A stretch of 64,000 nucleotides of DNA, taken from contig NZ_JAEACF010000001.1 in the NCBI RefSeq assembly GCF_016401385.1, positions 3,286,001 to 3,350,000 of the forward strand. Direction: 5' to 3'. Origin of the DNA: Fictibacillus halophilus (GTDB lineage: Bacteria > Bacillota > Bacilli > Bacillales > Fictibacillaceae). Below, piece after piece: positions 45,041-53,967 of the stretch; positions within the stretch are counted from its first letter, which is position 1; each line of letters begins with the position of its first letter. Position numbers and translations under genes: made by a program. The notes below the pieces were generated by a model. The model searched no databases, was not told the DNA's origin, and was given only the letters and a program-made list of their open reading frames with translations.

Positions 45041-45748
45041 TCATTGCACTCTTCTTTTTTGTACGAAAGCTATGAAAATTGATAGGAAGAACAAGCTATA
45101 AAGTATAATCCATCCAAACTTTTCATAAGCCTGAACAGGAAATACATTTATTTGATTGTCATCTATACTCATAATTTCCAAACAATAACGTAAAGGTGGT
45201 GTAATCCAGCTAATAAATTGTAGGATCTCGATTTTTGCCACAGCTATTACTAATGTTCCTATAAGAACACTACTTACACCCCACCAAGTGTTTGCATTAC
45301 TTCTCACAAGGTCTCTCGTAAAAAAAGATGAAAGTGCTACAGAAAGGATAGCCAGGCTAAAATGTGCTAAAAATCCCATAGCAATATGAGCATTATTTAA
45401 TCCTGGGGAAAAGGCATTAAAAGTAACAGGATATAAAACAGCTAAAATACTTAGTACCACACTGATTAGTATACAAACTAATTCAAGTGCAATATAATAT
45501 GTCTTCTTATTCTTAAGATGCATTATAGTAATATTTTTTTGCCCCTCATCCTCTGCATGAAAAATAGTAATAGTAAACCATCCCATAATAAAAAAGAGCA
45601 AAATTGAAGTATAAGCGTAGCTATCTAAGATTGGATTGGGTACGTAGGTATAGTTAATTACAAGCATCATAATAAACACTGAAAATGGCGGAATATACTT
45701 ATATGTTCGGAAATAAGTGGAAAAGTGGTATAAAATCAAACCCTTCAC
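45041..45748 (-). CDS. ABC-2-type membrane permease subunit
   Basis: 235 residues with six hydrophobic helices and a short cytoplasmic loop, the size of a small ABC-2 permease. Start GTG at 45748 with AAGGAGG upstream, 16 bp after the ATPase gene. With the ATPase and EcsC-like gene it forms a three-gene unit. Substrate unknown; no similarity to a named exporter is claimed. Confidence 0.75.
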   Translation of the reverse strand: MKGLILYHFSTYFRTYKYIPPFSVFIMMLVINYTYVPNPILDSYAYTSILLFFIMGWFTITIFHAEDEGQKNITIMHLKNKKTYYIALELVCILISVVLSILAVLYPVTFNAFSPGLNNAHIAMGFLAHFSLAILSVALSSFFTRDLVRSNANTWWGVSSVLIGTLVIAVAKIEILQFISWITPPLRYCLEIMSIDDNQINVFPVQAYEKFGWIILYSLFFLSIFIAFVQKRRVQ

Positions 45749-45764
45749 TGTTTAAATTTCCTCC

Positions 45765-46640
45765 TTAAAACTGCTTAAAGAATTCATTTTCTCTCTTATG
45801 TAAAGGCGCTAACAGCCTTATTAAAGCACCGCGGTCCAGAAATTCACTAACTATTTTATTTGTTTGTTTTTGACTCACATTCAGTTCTATCAATCTTCTT
45901 CCGGCATCAATTTCCTTTTCATAGGTAATAATATGTTTCAATGCATCGATGGAAACAGCTTTCGGTAATTCGAATACGAGTCTATTTAAAGGTTCACTAT
46001 GTTCTTGTTGATTATCGATTTGAATAATCCTACAATCTTGAATGACATTTATTTGGTCCGCAACCTCTTCTAGTAGCTTGGTTTCATGACACGTTAAAAC
46101 TATACTAATATTGCTCTTCTTTAAGGAAATTAATAACTCTTCCAAATCATTTTGTGCCTTTAAATCCAGGCCTGAAAGCGGTTCGTCCATAATTAACAAA
46201 TCAGATTCTTCTAACATTGCTTGCATAATAATAACTTTTTGTTTCATTCCTTTTGAAAAATGAGTGATTCGAGTATTTCTTTCGTCTTCCAAGTGAAAAA
46301 CTTCAAGTAAGCTATCAATACGTTTTTTCAGCCACTTAATAGGTAATCCTCTAATCGTTCCCATATGTATGAGATATTCAGTCGGTGTAAAAGGTAAAAA
46401 CACAGGGGTTTGCTCAGGTACATAACCAATTTTAATAGGCGGATCGTTCCGATATAGGATTTGACCGCTATCAGGTTTTATTATTCCGCCAATCATCTTC
46501 AACAATGTACTCTTTCCCGAACCATTTGCTCCGACAATTGCCGTTACCTTGTTAGGTGGAATTGAAAGCGATACATTATCTAAGATCATTTTCTTTTGAA
46601 ACGATTTGCTTACTATCTGTAGATCAACAATTGTGTCCAA
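45765..46640 (-). CDS. ABC transporter ATP-binding protein
   Basis: 291-residue ATPase. Walker A GANGSGKST, signature FSKGMKQKV (a variant of LSGGQ usual in exporters), Walker B DLLIMDEPLSGLD and switch TCHET. A C-terminal extension of about 80 residues (FELPKAVSIDALKHIITYEKE) follows the nucleotide domain. The start is TTG at 46640, downstream of AAAGGG. Resembles EcsA-like/drug-export ATPases. Middle gene of the operon. Confidence 0.9.
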   Translation of the reverse strand: MDTIVDLQIVSKSFQKKMILDNVSLSIPPNKVTAIVGANGSGKSTLLKMIGGIIKPDSGQILYRNDPPIKIGYVPEQTPVFLPFTPTEYLIHMGTIRGLPIKWLKKRIDSLLEVFHLEDERNTRITHFSKGMKQKVIIMQAMLEESDLLIMDEPLSGLDLKAQNDLEELLISLKKSNISIVLTCHETKLLEEVADQINVIQDCRIIQIDNQQEHSEPLNRLVFELPKAVSIDALKHIITYEKEIDAGRRLIELNVSQKQTNKIVSEFLDRGALIRLLAPLHKRENEFFKQF

Positions 46641-46657
46641 TCAAACACACCCTTTAC

Positions 46658-47281
46658 CTATTGAAATACTTTCTTCGCTGTCTTTCCTATTGTATTAGTA
46701 CCTATACCATCAACCGCCCCGCCAATTAATCCACCTACTAAAGGTACAGCTTTTCCTAAGTTAATAATTCCTTTTTCTCCGAATTTCGTTACTAATCTGA
46801 CGCCTACAGCTTTATTTATTGCTTTTATAACTTCTCCAGGTATTTTTTTTATGGCCTCTTTAGCGATAGCAGTTCCGAATTTAACTCCAGCCTGTTTAAA
46901 AATATCTGTAGCAGCTTGTCCAGTCAGACATACAAATACAAAAGTCTTTACTTGGTCATCTTTTAACTCGTAACCTCTCATGTAGGCTATAGTAGCTATC
47001 ATCCTAATTTGCACATACATAACTGATGCAATATTTGATGGAACGGCTACAGGTAATGTTATTAAACCTCCTAATCCAGTTACAAAACCACTTGTTACAC
47101 CTTTAGCATTTTGCCATCGGATTAAGCTATCAATAGCATCATCTACAGAAGTATGCTTTCTTAAATAGTTTTCTGCTAGCTCTGCTGCCGTGTCGGTTCC
47201 AGGTAATCCATTTACTGCTTTTTCATAGGCCCAATCTAATACTTGAGTTATTTTACTTTCTGTTAAACTATTTTTGGACAA
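46658..47281 (-). CDS. EcsC-family protein
   Basis: 207 residues with the EcsC fold: AYEKAVNGLPG, central hydrophobic VTSGFVTGLGGLITLPVAVPSNI, and Gly-rich C-terminal VPLVGGLIGGAVDGIGTNTIGK. EcsC proteins accompany EcsAB transporters that affect secretion and competence; their function is unknown. Here the order is C-A-B in transcription, with the EcsC-like gene first. Start TTG at 47281, with AGGAGAG 6 bp upstream. Confidence 0.85.
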   Translation of the reverse strand: MSKNSLTESKITQVLDWAYEKAVNGLPGTDTAAELAENYLRKHTSVDDAIDSLIRWQNAKGVTSGFVTGLGGLITLPVAVPSNIASVMYVQIRMIATIAYMRGYELKDDQVKTFVFVCLTGQAATDIFKQAGVKFGTAIAKEAIKKIPGEVIKAINKAVGVRLVTKFGEKGIINLGKAVPLVGGLIGGAVDGIGTNTIGKTAKKVFQ

Positions 47282-47493
47282 GATGATCTCTCCTATATCG
47301 ATTCTTTAAATAGAAAAATATGTAAAATGCAAGTATTATTTTATCATAAAAGCGACAAAACCCATCAAATAAAAATAAAACTGAGTTTAATTATACTCAC
47401 ATTAAACTTTTACAAATTTTTGAATGATAACTCTGTTCCTTTTAGTAAAGTGATAAAATATATGGAGAAGAATTCCAAAGAGGTGACGCTAAC

Positions 47494-49425
47494 TTGATTA
47501 TTTACGAAGCGACCAAGACTGAATTTATATCCGATGTTACAAACGAGCTTCTCGTCGAACGTCTTTACGAGTCATACCAACAGAAAATCGGCCGTACTTC
47601 TAAAAGTGAAATCCACTCATGGGAGAATTCTCTTCACCGCATGTCAAATGTGATGCAGGATAACGAGATTCCAGATGATACATCTGTCGCGATAGAATTC
47701 AAGATTCCAAATACATCTAAACGTGTCGACTTTTTAATAGCTGGCCATGACGGTGCTCAAGATCATGTGGTGATTGTAGAGTTAAAACAATGGTCTGAGG
47801 TTGAAAAGGTAACGTCTAAAGATGCACTTGTGTCTACCTATCTTGGAGGAAAAATGAGAACGGTCACGCATCCATCTTATCAAGCTTGGTCATACGCTGC
47901 TTTAATTGAAGATTTTAATCAGAATGTACAAGATCAACATATTGCATTGAAACCGTGTGCCTATTTACATAACTATCGAAAGTTAGAAAATGACCCATTG
48001 ATGGATCCTCACTATTCAGATCATCTCGCTAAAGCACCTGTGTTTGCAAAAGGTGAGATACAGAAATTAAGAGATTTTATAAAGAAATATGTTCGTTACG
48101 GTGACCATAACCAATTGATTTATCAGATTGAGCGAGGTAAAATTCGGCCGTCTAAATCCTTACAAAATTCACTCGCAAGCTTATTAAAAGGTAATCAAGA
48201 ATTTGTGCTTATTGATGAACAAAAAGTGTTTTACGAAGATGCCTTTCACTTAGCAATTGAGAGTATCAAAAGCAATCAGAAGACAGTAATGGTAATTGAA
48301 GGAGGACCAGGAACCGGGAAATCCGTTATGGCTATAAATCTTCTTGTCAATCTTATCAATGAAGACTTAACAGCATTATATGTCTCAAAAAATTCAGCTC
48401 CACGTAGCGTTTATGCTTCTAAACTGAAAGGCACCATCAAGAAAACACAAATCGATAATCTATTTAAAGGTTCAGGCAGTTTCTATGAATCAGAAAAAAA
48501 TGAGTTTGACGTACTCATAGTAGATGAAGCTCATCGTTTGAATGAAAAGTCAGGATTGTTCAGCAACTTAGGCGAAAACCAGATAAAAGAAGTAATCCAT
48601 TCATCTAAATTTACTATTTTCTTTATAGATGAAAACCAAAAAGTGACTCTAAAAGATATTGGCAGTATAGATTTAATTAAAAAGTTTGCCAATGAGTTAG
48701 ATGCTGAAATAGTACAAGGCAAACTCACTTCACAATTTCGATGTGATGGATCTGATGCATATATGGCCTGGTTGGATGACGTACTTCAAATTAGAAAAAC
48801 GGCGAATGCAAATGATAGAGGCGTTGATTATGATTTTAGAGTGTACGATGACCCGAATAATATGCTGCAGGAAATTGAAGAGCTAAATAAGAAAAACAAT
48901 AAATCACGTATGCTTGCCGGTTACTGCTGGGAGTGGCCAAAAAATGGCCGAACGAATACTCTTCATAAAGACATTGTTATTCCGGAATATAATTTTAATA
49001 TCAGCTGGAACCTCTCTGACAGTATATGGGCAATACATCAGGATTCTGTCTCTGAAGCAGGCTGTATTCACACATCTCAAGGACTTGAATTTGATTATGT
49101 AGGTGTTATTATTGGGCCAGACCTTGCCTTTCAGGATGACCAGGTAATGACCGACTACACAAAACGCGCAAAAACTGATCAATCTCTTAAAGGTATTAAG
49201 ACGCTAGCAAAAGAAAATCCAGAAAAAGCTCATGAGCTGGCAGATCAAATTATTAGGAATACATACCGTACACTAATGACTAGAGGACAAAAGGGATGTT
49301 TCATCTTCTGTACAGATCCAGATTTAAATGAGTATTTTAGAGAACGACTGAAAAAATCAGTTGTTTATCAGGATTTGTCACCTCGTCAGGCAGAAGTAGC
49401 TGCGGAAGATCGGGGTAAGTATTAA
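47494..49425 (+). CDS. PD-(D/E)XK nuclease-like domain fused to SF1-type helicase (DUF2075)
   Basis: 643 residues. The N-terminal third looks like a PD-(D/E)XK nuclease: D79 in SKRVDFLIAG and E96-x-K98 in VVIVELKQW. The C-terminal part is the DUF2075/schlafen-group-3 helicase: Walker A GGPGTGKS (270-277), Walker B VLIVDEAHRL (340-349), FFIDENQK (377-384), LTSQFRCDGSDAY and HTSQGLEFDYVGVIIG. Such proteins occur in restriction and phage-defence neighbourhoods. The MazG-like gene follows on the same strand after 41 bp, so the two form an operon. The start is TTG at 47494 with AGAGGTGA 8 bp upstream. Function is unproven. Confidence 0.82.
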   Translation: MIIYEATKTEFISDVTNELLVERLYESYQQKIGRTSKSEIHSWENSLHRMSNVMQDNEIPDDTSVAIEFKIPNTSKRVDFLIAGHDGAQDHVVIVELKQWSEVEKVTSKDALVSTYLGGKMRTVTHPSYQAWSYAALIEDFNQNVQDQHIALKPCAYLHNYRKLENDPLMDPHYSDHLAKAPVFAKGEIQKLRDFIKKYVRYGDHNQLIYQIERGKIRPSKSLQNSLASLLKGNQEFVLIDEQKVFYEDAFHLAIESIKSNQKTVMVIEGGPGTGKSVMAINLLVNLINEDLTALYVSKNSAPRSVYASKLKGTIKKTQIDNLFKGSGSFYESEKNEFDVLIVDEAHRLNEKSGLFSNLGENQIKEVIHSSKFTIFFIDENQKVTLKDIGSIDLIKKFANELDAEIVQGKLTSQFRCDGSDAYMAWLDDVLQIRKTANANDRGVDYDFRVYDDPNNMLQEIEELNKKNNKSRMLAGYCWEWPKNGRTNTLHKDIVIPEYNFNISWNLSDSIWAIHQDSVSEAGCIHTSQGLEFDYVGVIIGPDLAFQDDQVMTDYTKRAKTDQSLKGIKTLAKENPEKAHELADQIIRNTYRTLMTRGQKGCFIFCTDPDLNEYFRERLKKSVVYQDLSPRQAEVAAEDRGKY

Positions 49426-49466
49426 AGCTAGATACTAAACAAACAAACTTAAAAGGGATGAACAAC

Positions 49467-49775
49467 ATGAATGAAATTAAGCAGCTAATAAACGCTATCA
49501 ATGAATTTCGAGATGAAAGAGGATGGAAACCTCACCACAATCCAAAAGATCTTGCTATTTCTATTTCCATTGAAGCAGCTGAACTATTAGAAGATTTTCA
49601 GTGGAAAAGCAGTGAAGAGGCTGTAGAACAAAACATTGAAAATATTAAAGAAGAAATCGCTGATGTTTTCATCTACGGACTTATGCTCTGCAATGAACTG
49701 GATTTGGATGTTGAAACAATTATTAAAGATAAGATTAAGAAAAATGGGTTGAAGTATCCTGTTTCAAATAGTTAA
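49467..49775 (+). CDS. MazG-like nucleotide pyrophosphohydrolase
   Basis: 102-residue all-helical NTP pyrophosphohydrolase of the MazG/RS21-C6 class. The metal-binding pattern ExxE…ExxD is visible in SIEAAELLEDFQWK (the Glu pair) and NIKEEIADVFIYG (E-E…D). These cleave (d)NTPs to monophosphates and are recurrent partners in defence operons. ATG at 49467 chosen since AAAAGGG is 9 bp upstream; the ATG at 49458 is too close to it. Pairs with the nuclease-helicase gene. Confidence 0.85.
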   Translation: MNEIKQLINAINEFRDERGWKPHHNPKDLAISISIEAAELLEDFQWKSSEEAVEQNIENIKEEIADVFIYGLMLCNELDLDVETIIKDKIKKNGLKYPVSNS

Positions 49776-49802
49776 ATACTAAAAAAATACAATATGCAAG
49801 AG

Positions 49803-49838
49803 GAAACAGCACCTTCTTTATTAGGTGCTGTTTCTTTA
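49803..49838. terminator. Bidirectional terminator after the nuclease-helicase/MazG operon
   Basis: 12-bp perfect stem GAAACAGCACCT/AGGTGCTGTTTC with T tail; lies between convergent operons. Confidence 0.85.
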
Positions 49839-49846
49839 AGAAATAA

Positions 49847-50326
49847 TTATTTGTGATACGGTTCCCCTCGATTAATCCGAAACGCACGATAAATCTGCTC
49901 CACCAAAACAAGCTTCATCAACTGATGCGGATAAGTAATCTTACCAAAAGAAATCTTCTCATTCGCACGTTTCATGACAGCATCACTTAACCCTAATGAC
50001 CCTCCAATGACAAATGCCACTTTGCTTTTCCCATAAGTCGCAAGCTGATCTAAATTCTTAGCCAAATCCTCAGATGAAACAGCCTTTCCTTCGATCGCCA
50101 TTGCAATCACATGAACATCTTGGCCGATCTTTGCTAGAATTCTTTCACCTTCAGCGTTTTTTACCATGATCATCTCTTGATCACTTAGTGTTTCAGGTGC
50201 TTTTTCATCAGGAACCTCGATGATTTCTACTTTTGCATAAGGTCCTAGTCGCTTTAAGTATTCATCAATACCTAGTTTTAAGTATTTTTCTTTTAATTTC
50301 CCTACGGAAACGATTGAAATATTCAC
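49847..50326 (-). CDS. rlmH: 23S rRNA (pseudouridine1915-N3)-methyltransferase RlmH
   Basis: 159 residues, the exact usual family length. SPOUT methyltransferase that methylates pseudouridine 1915 in helix 69 of 23S rRNA. Motifs: [33 protein letters not shown] and [36 protein letters not shown]. Start GTG at 50326, with AAAGGAAG about 10 bp upstream; the ATG frame would add seven residues. It closes the conserved wal-region gene order. Confidence 0.95.
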   Translation of the reverse strand: MNISIVSVGKLKEKYLKLGIDEYLKRLGPYAKVEIIEVPDEKAPETLSDQEMIMVKNAEGERILAKIGQDVHVIAMAIEGKAVSSEDLAKNLDQLATYGKSKVAFVIGGSLGLSDAVMKRANEKISFGKITYPHQLMKLVLVEQIYRAFRINRGEPYHK

Positions 50327-50352
50327 TTGTTGAAAACTTCCTTTCAAATAAG

Positions 50353-50665
50353 TTATCCCCAGAACTTATCCACATATGCACAATTAGTGCTATATCTTGT
50401 AGGCGTTCATATGTTCGATACTTTATATGCACCTTTGTTATCGCAGTATTCACAACCTGTTGATAACTCGTCATTCTCTGTTAGTAACTCTACAACTGGT
50501 GGCGTTTCAAACTCATCCACAATGATGTCAATCGCAAGCTCAGCATGGTCTTTGCAGCAAATAATAACCAAATCTTTTCACTCCTAACTTATCCACAATC
50601 CTTCTTCTTACACTAACGAATTTACAGCTATGTGTAAACAATCCGCTTAAATAAAGTTGTCCACA
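50353..50665. other. Cluster of DnaA-box-like sites
   Basis: TTATCCACA on the plus strand at 50366-50374 and 50589-50597, near-consensus TTATCCCCA at 50353-50361 and TTGTCCACA at 50657-50665, and TTATCAACA on the minus strand at 50458-50466. Consensus boxes at this density are unusual outside oriC. The sites overlap the CxxH/CxxC gene and its flanks. Confidence 0.45.
50407..50571 (-). CDS. CxxH/CxxC small protein
   Basis: 54 residues, too short for most gene finders. The frame from TTG at 50571, with AGGAGTG 8 bp upstream, gives a protein with C6-x-x-H9 and C40-x-x-C43, matching the Firmicute CxxH/CxxC small-protein family that lies next to rlmH and htrA in Bacillaceae. A zinc site is likely; function unknown. 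In minus-strand order it sits between htrA and rlmH, 80 bp upstream of rlmH. Confidence 0.85.
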   Translation of the reverse strand: MVIICCKDHAELAIDIIVDEFETPPVVELLTENDELSTGCEYCDNKGAYKVSNI

Positions 50666-50753
50666 TGTTGAATCAACTATTAGTTCTTTTCTTAAATGGT
50701 GGGGACGTTTTTCTTCTCTTTATCTTTTATTTTCCTTCACCGATAAGTTGATT

Positions 50754-50880
50754 GTAGTGTAAGGTGCGAGACTCCTGCGGGACAGGTGGGCAGGTGAGAC
50801 ACTTAAGAGTGAAACGTACGAATGTGGCTCACCGCCTGCCCCGCGGAAAGCGAGCAACCTGTAACGAAAATTAACTCACT
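50754..50880. repeat. Dispersed palindromic repeat, copy 6 (reverse orientation)
   Basis: About 127 bp, near-exact reverse complement of copy 3 in its core (GGTGCGAGACTCCTGCGGGA, GGCTCACCGCCTGCCCCGCG). It lies in the 377-bp gap before the htrA terminator. Confidence 0.9.
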
Positions 50881-50909
50881 CTCAAAGTCACCTAAGCACC
50901 ATCTAACAT

Positions 50910-50942
50910 AAAAAAACAGGAGACCCTAAAGCCCCCTGTTTC
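50910..50942 (-). terminator. Terminator of the htrA-like gene
   Basis: Stem AAACAGG/CCTGTTT with seven T residues on the minus strand. Confidence 0.8.
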
Positions 50943-50948
50943 CCACTT

Positions 50949-52157
50949 TTATTGAGATTGCTTCCCGCCGCTCAATTCAACTTTCACGGTCTTCTTCTTA
51001 CCATCACGGTAATACGTCACATCCACCTCATCACCAATCTTCGCTTTTGTATAAAGGAACTTACGAAGAGCGATTGGGTCTTTGATCTTCTCTCCACCCA
51101 TCTCGACAATAACGTCCATTTCCTTAATACCCGCACGCGCTGCTGGTGAAGCTGACGTGATCTCCATAACAACGACACCTTCTTTTACGCTGTCTGGGAT
51201 CTTTAGTGTTTGCTCACGCTGATACGTGTTCACTTGAGAAAGCGGGATGATGTTAACGCCTAAGAAAGGTCTGCGTGTCTCACCATATTTCTCAAGGTCT
51301 TCAATGATCGGTTTTGCCACATCAGATGGAATGGCGAACCCGATTCCTTCTACTTCGTTCTGTGCGATTTTAGAAGAGTTGATTCCAATCACCTGACCGG
51401 AGATATTTATTAAAGCACCACCGCTGTTACCAGGGTTGATCGCTGCATCTGTTTGGATGACTTCAGCTTGCCAATCTGGGTTTCCGTCTTGATCGAGATC
51501 AACTGGAATCGAACGGTCCGCACTAGATACAACACCTTGTGTCACGGAACCAGGGAAGTTTCCGAGTGGGTTACCGATGGCAATGGCAGGTTCTCCACGT
51601 TTTAAATCACCGGATACCCCAAACTCCGCTACACTATCAACTTTGCTGCCGTCAATTTCAACTACAGCTAGATCCATCAGAGGATCTGTTCCGCGTAGTG
51701 TTCCTTTAAGCTTCGTACCGTTGCTAAGCGTGATCTCAATCTGGTTCGCGTCCGCAACAACGTGATCGTTTGTTACTACGTACGCTTTGTTGCCTTCTTT
51801 TTTATAAATAACACCTGATCCTGTGCCCGCAGGCTGCTGGCTCCAAAAATCAGTCTGCTGAATGTTGATAACTTCCACTACGGCTCCAGATGCTTTATCA
51901 ACGGCATCCGTTACATTCGTAGTCAAATCGACATCCACTTTTCGCTGTTCTACATTTTCGTCAGTACCCAGCCCATTTTCCTCTTCGTTCGGAGGATACA
52001 GATTATCTGGTAAAAGACCAGCTCCTCCTAGTGCAGGCACTGTAAATAAGACAAGCAAACCGCCTAGAATGGCTCCTAGCAACGCTGGTAGAAACTTTCC
52101 TCCGCGGTTTCCTTTTTGTCGAGATGGTGATTGATAATCATCATCGTAATAGCCCAT
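50949..52157 (-). CDS. htrC: HtrA/DegP-family membrane-anchored serine protease (YycK/HtrC-like)
   Basis: 402 residues. One N-terminal transmembrane helix (about 23-47) after a basic cytoplasmic stretch anchors it; a trypsin-like domain follows with H132, D162 and S245 (GNSGGALIN), then a C-terminal PDZ domain from about 300. It degrades misfolded envelope proteins. Its place at the end of the wal operon identifies it with B. subtilis YycK. Start ATG at 52157 with GTGAGGAGC upstream. A 156-bp gap separates it from walJ, so it may have its own promoter. Confidence 0.92.
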   Translation of the reverse strand: MGYYDDDYQSPSRQKGNRGGKFLPALLGAILGGLLVLFTVPALGGAGLLPDNLYPPNEEENGLGTDENVEQRKVDVDLTTNVTDAVDKASGAVVEVINIQQTDFWSQQPAGTGSGVIYKKEGNKAYVVTNDHVVADANQIEITLSNGTKLKGTLRGTDPLMDLAVVEIDGSKVDSVAEFGVSGDLKRGEPAIAIGNPLGNFPGSVTQGVVSSADRSIPVDLDQDGNPDWQAEVIQTDAAINPGNSGGALINISGQVIGINSSKIAQNEVEGIGFAIPSDVAKPIIEDLEKYGETRRPFLGVNIIPLSQVNTYQREQTLKIPDSVKEGVVVMEITSASPAARAGIKEMDVIVEMGGEKIKDPIALRKFLYTKAKIGDEVDVTYYRDGKKKTVKVELSGGKQSQ

Positions 52158-52313
52158 ATGCTCCTCACCGTTCCTTTCAACAATTAAATGGATGAAGTCA
52201 TAACCTAGTATAAGCAATTAGTCCTGAAATTATGGACATTTTGGGTTATTTTTCATAATTTCCCACACTTATTGTTATTTCCGGAAACGGCTTACTTTAA
52301 ACAAGTAAGTATT

Positions 52314-53111
52314 TTATACTAAAGCGAGCTTTGTTGGCTGACTCGCATCTGTATCGTGCAGAATCACTTGTTCACCCGCTGAGATATCATACGTTTTTAA
52401 CGTTTGCTCCACAGCTAAGCGAGCAATATCCTTCATATTGTTATCTTTACTCAAGTGAGCAAGATAGATATGTTTCGTCCCATCACCGATTACATCAGCA
52501 AGAGCATGTCCACAATCCTCGTTCGAAATGTGACCATGGTCCCCTAGAATACGGCGTTTAATATTCCACGGATATCGTCCCATCATGAGCATGTTGATGT
52601 CATGGTTAGATTCGATCACAAGCGAGTGGCTGTCACGGATAATTCCTTTCATACGATCACTCACATAGCCTGTATCCGTCATAAGAGCAAGCTTTCGGCC
52701 GTTGTGATGGAACACATAAAACATGGGCTCCGCCGCATCATGAGACACGCCAAAAGATTCAACTTCTAGATCGTTGAACGTTTTCACACTTTCCATTTCA
52801 AACTCAAACTTTTGCTCGGTCGCCACTTCTCCAATCAAGCCGTTCATGGCATTCCACGTGTTTTTGTTCGCATAGATCGGCAGCTTGAACTTCCGAGCCA
52901 GCACACCGAGTCCTTTTATGTGATCGCTATGCTCGTGCGTGACGAGGATTCCATCAATGTCAGCCACCTCACCACATGCTGCTTTTTCAAATAAAATCTG
53001 AATCTGTTTGGCACTTAAGCCTGCATCCACAAGCAAGCGTGTTTGTTCGGTTTCAACGTAAACAGCGTTTCCCGAACTGCCGCTTGCAAGAACGCTAAAT
53101 TTTAAACTCAT
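52314..53111 (-). CDS. walJ: WalJ/YycJ metallo-beta-lactamase-fold nuclease
   Basis: 265 residues with the metal motif THEHSDH (about 58-64), a downstream Asp/His set ([18 protein letters not shown]) and an N-terminal [14 protein letters not shown]. WalJ is reported to act as a 5'-3' double-stranded DNA exonuclease linked to mismatch repair and cell-division coordination. Follows walI by 16 bp. Confidence 0.93.
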   Translation of the reverse strand: MSLKFSVLASGSSGNAVYVETEQTRLLVDAGLSAKQIQILFEKAACGEVADIDGILVTHEHSDHIKGLGVLARKFKLPIYANKNTWNAMNGLIGEVATEQKFEFEMESVKTFNDLEVESFGVSHDAAEPMFYVFHHNGRKLALMTDTGYVSDRMKGIIRDSHSLVIESNHDINMLMMGRYPWNIKRRILGDHGHISNEDCGHALADVIGDGTKHIYLAHLSKDNNMKDIARLAVEQTLKTYDISAGEQVILHDTDASQPTKLALV

Positions 53112-53127
53112 AACCGCATGTTCCTCT

Positions 53128-53967
53128 CTACTCTGCCTTTTCCGTCAAAACTTGAATGGAACTGTCAGTCGCATTAACTAAATACTGTCCGTCCTTGGTT
53201 TCTATGAACCATGTAGGGGTATAAACTTGAACTTCCCCTTCACCTACAAGGCTATAGTGGCCAAGCTCTACTTTTTGTATATGATCACCTTTTTGAAGGT
53301 TCGTTTCTAATAGTTTCTCAAGCGCCTTACTAGGTGAGATGATCTGTTGAAAAGCTCCCTGTCTCGTAATAAAGAGATAGGTTTGCGTAAAACTAGTAAG
53401 ATTTCCTTTGTCATCAAGCTTAAACTTGATCATTCCGTTCGGTACATCAAAATCTTTTCCATCCGCGACAATACCAAAATTAGTAGGGTTATAGAAGACC
53501 TTCTTCTCTTGATAGACTTGCGTAAACCACACTGTGTTGCTTTCTTTATCCCATTCGTAAAAAGCGTATTCTTTACCGCGGGTAATGTTCTCTTCTGCAA
53601 ACTGATTAAGCTCTGAGATCAAATCTTTTGAATCCTTTTTCGGAAGATCCATCGGTTTACTAAGATCATATTGAAGAGTGATGTCGGTGCTCGCTTCACT
53701 ATCAAGCGATACATTTTTTGCAGGAGATTTCTTCTCTTCTTCAGAAAACTTGTAACGCTGTGCACTGATCAAGGTTTGTTTTTCTTTATATTTCGGCAGC
53801 TTTTCCGAAAGTGAAATTTCGTTATTCGCTAACCGCTCTTCTAAAGGCTGATCCGTAAGTCTCGAGATGTTGTTAATGTCGTTCTTTTGATAAAGCTGAT
53901 ACCCCAAGAATAGATTTAAGACAAGAAAGGTAAGGATAAAAATGCTTTTTGTTCTTTGCCAATTCAA
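53128..53967 (-). CDS. walI: WalI/YycI regulator of the WalRK system
   Basis: 279 residues with a single N-terminal transmembrane helix (about 7-23) and a large extracytoplasmic part. YycI binds WalK together with YycH through its membrane helix and restrains kinase activity. Abuts walH (1 bp). Divergent in sequence across species, recognised mainly by position and topology. Confidence 0.9.
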   Translation of the reverse strand: MNWQRTKSIFILTFLVLNLFLGYQLYQKNDINNISRLTDQPLEERLANNEISLSEKLPKYKEKQTLISAQRYKFSEEEKKSPAKNVSLDSEASTDITLQYDLSKPMDLPKKDSKDLISELNQFAEENITRGKEYAFYEWDKESNTVWFTQVYQEKKVFYNPTNFGIVADGKDFDVPNGMIKFKLDDKGNLTSFTQTYLFITRQGAFQQIISPSKALEKLLETNLQKGDHIQKVELGHYSLVGEGEVQVYTPTWFIETKDGQYLVNATDSSIQVLTEKAE

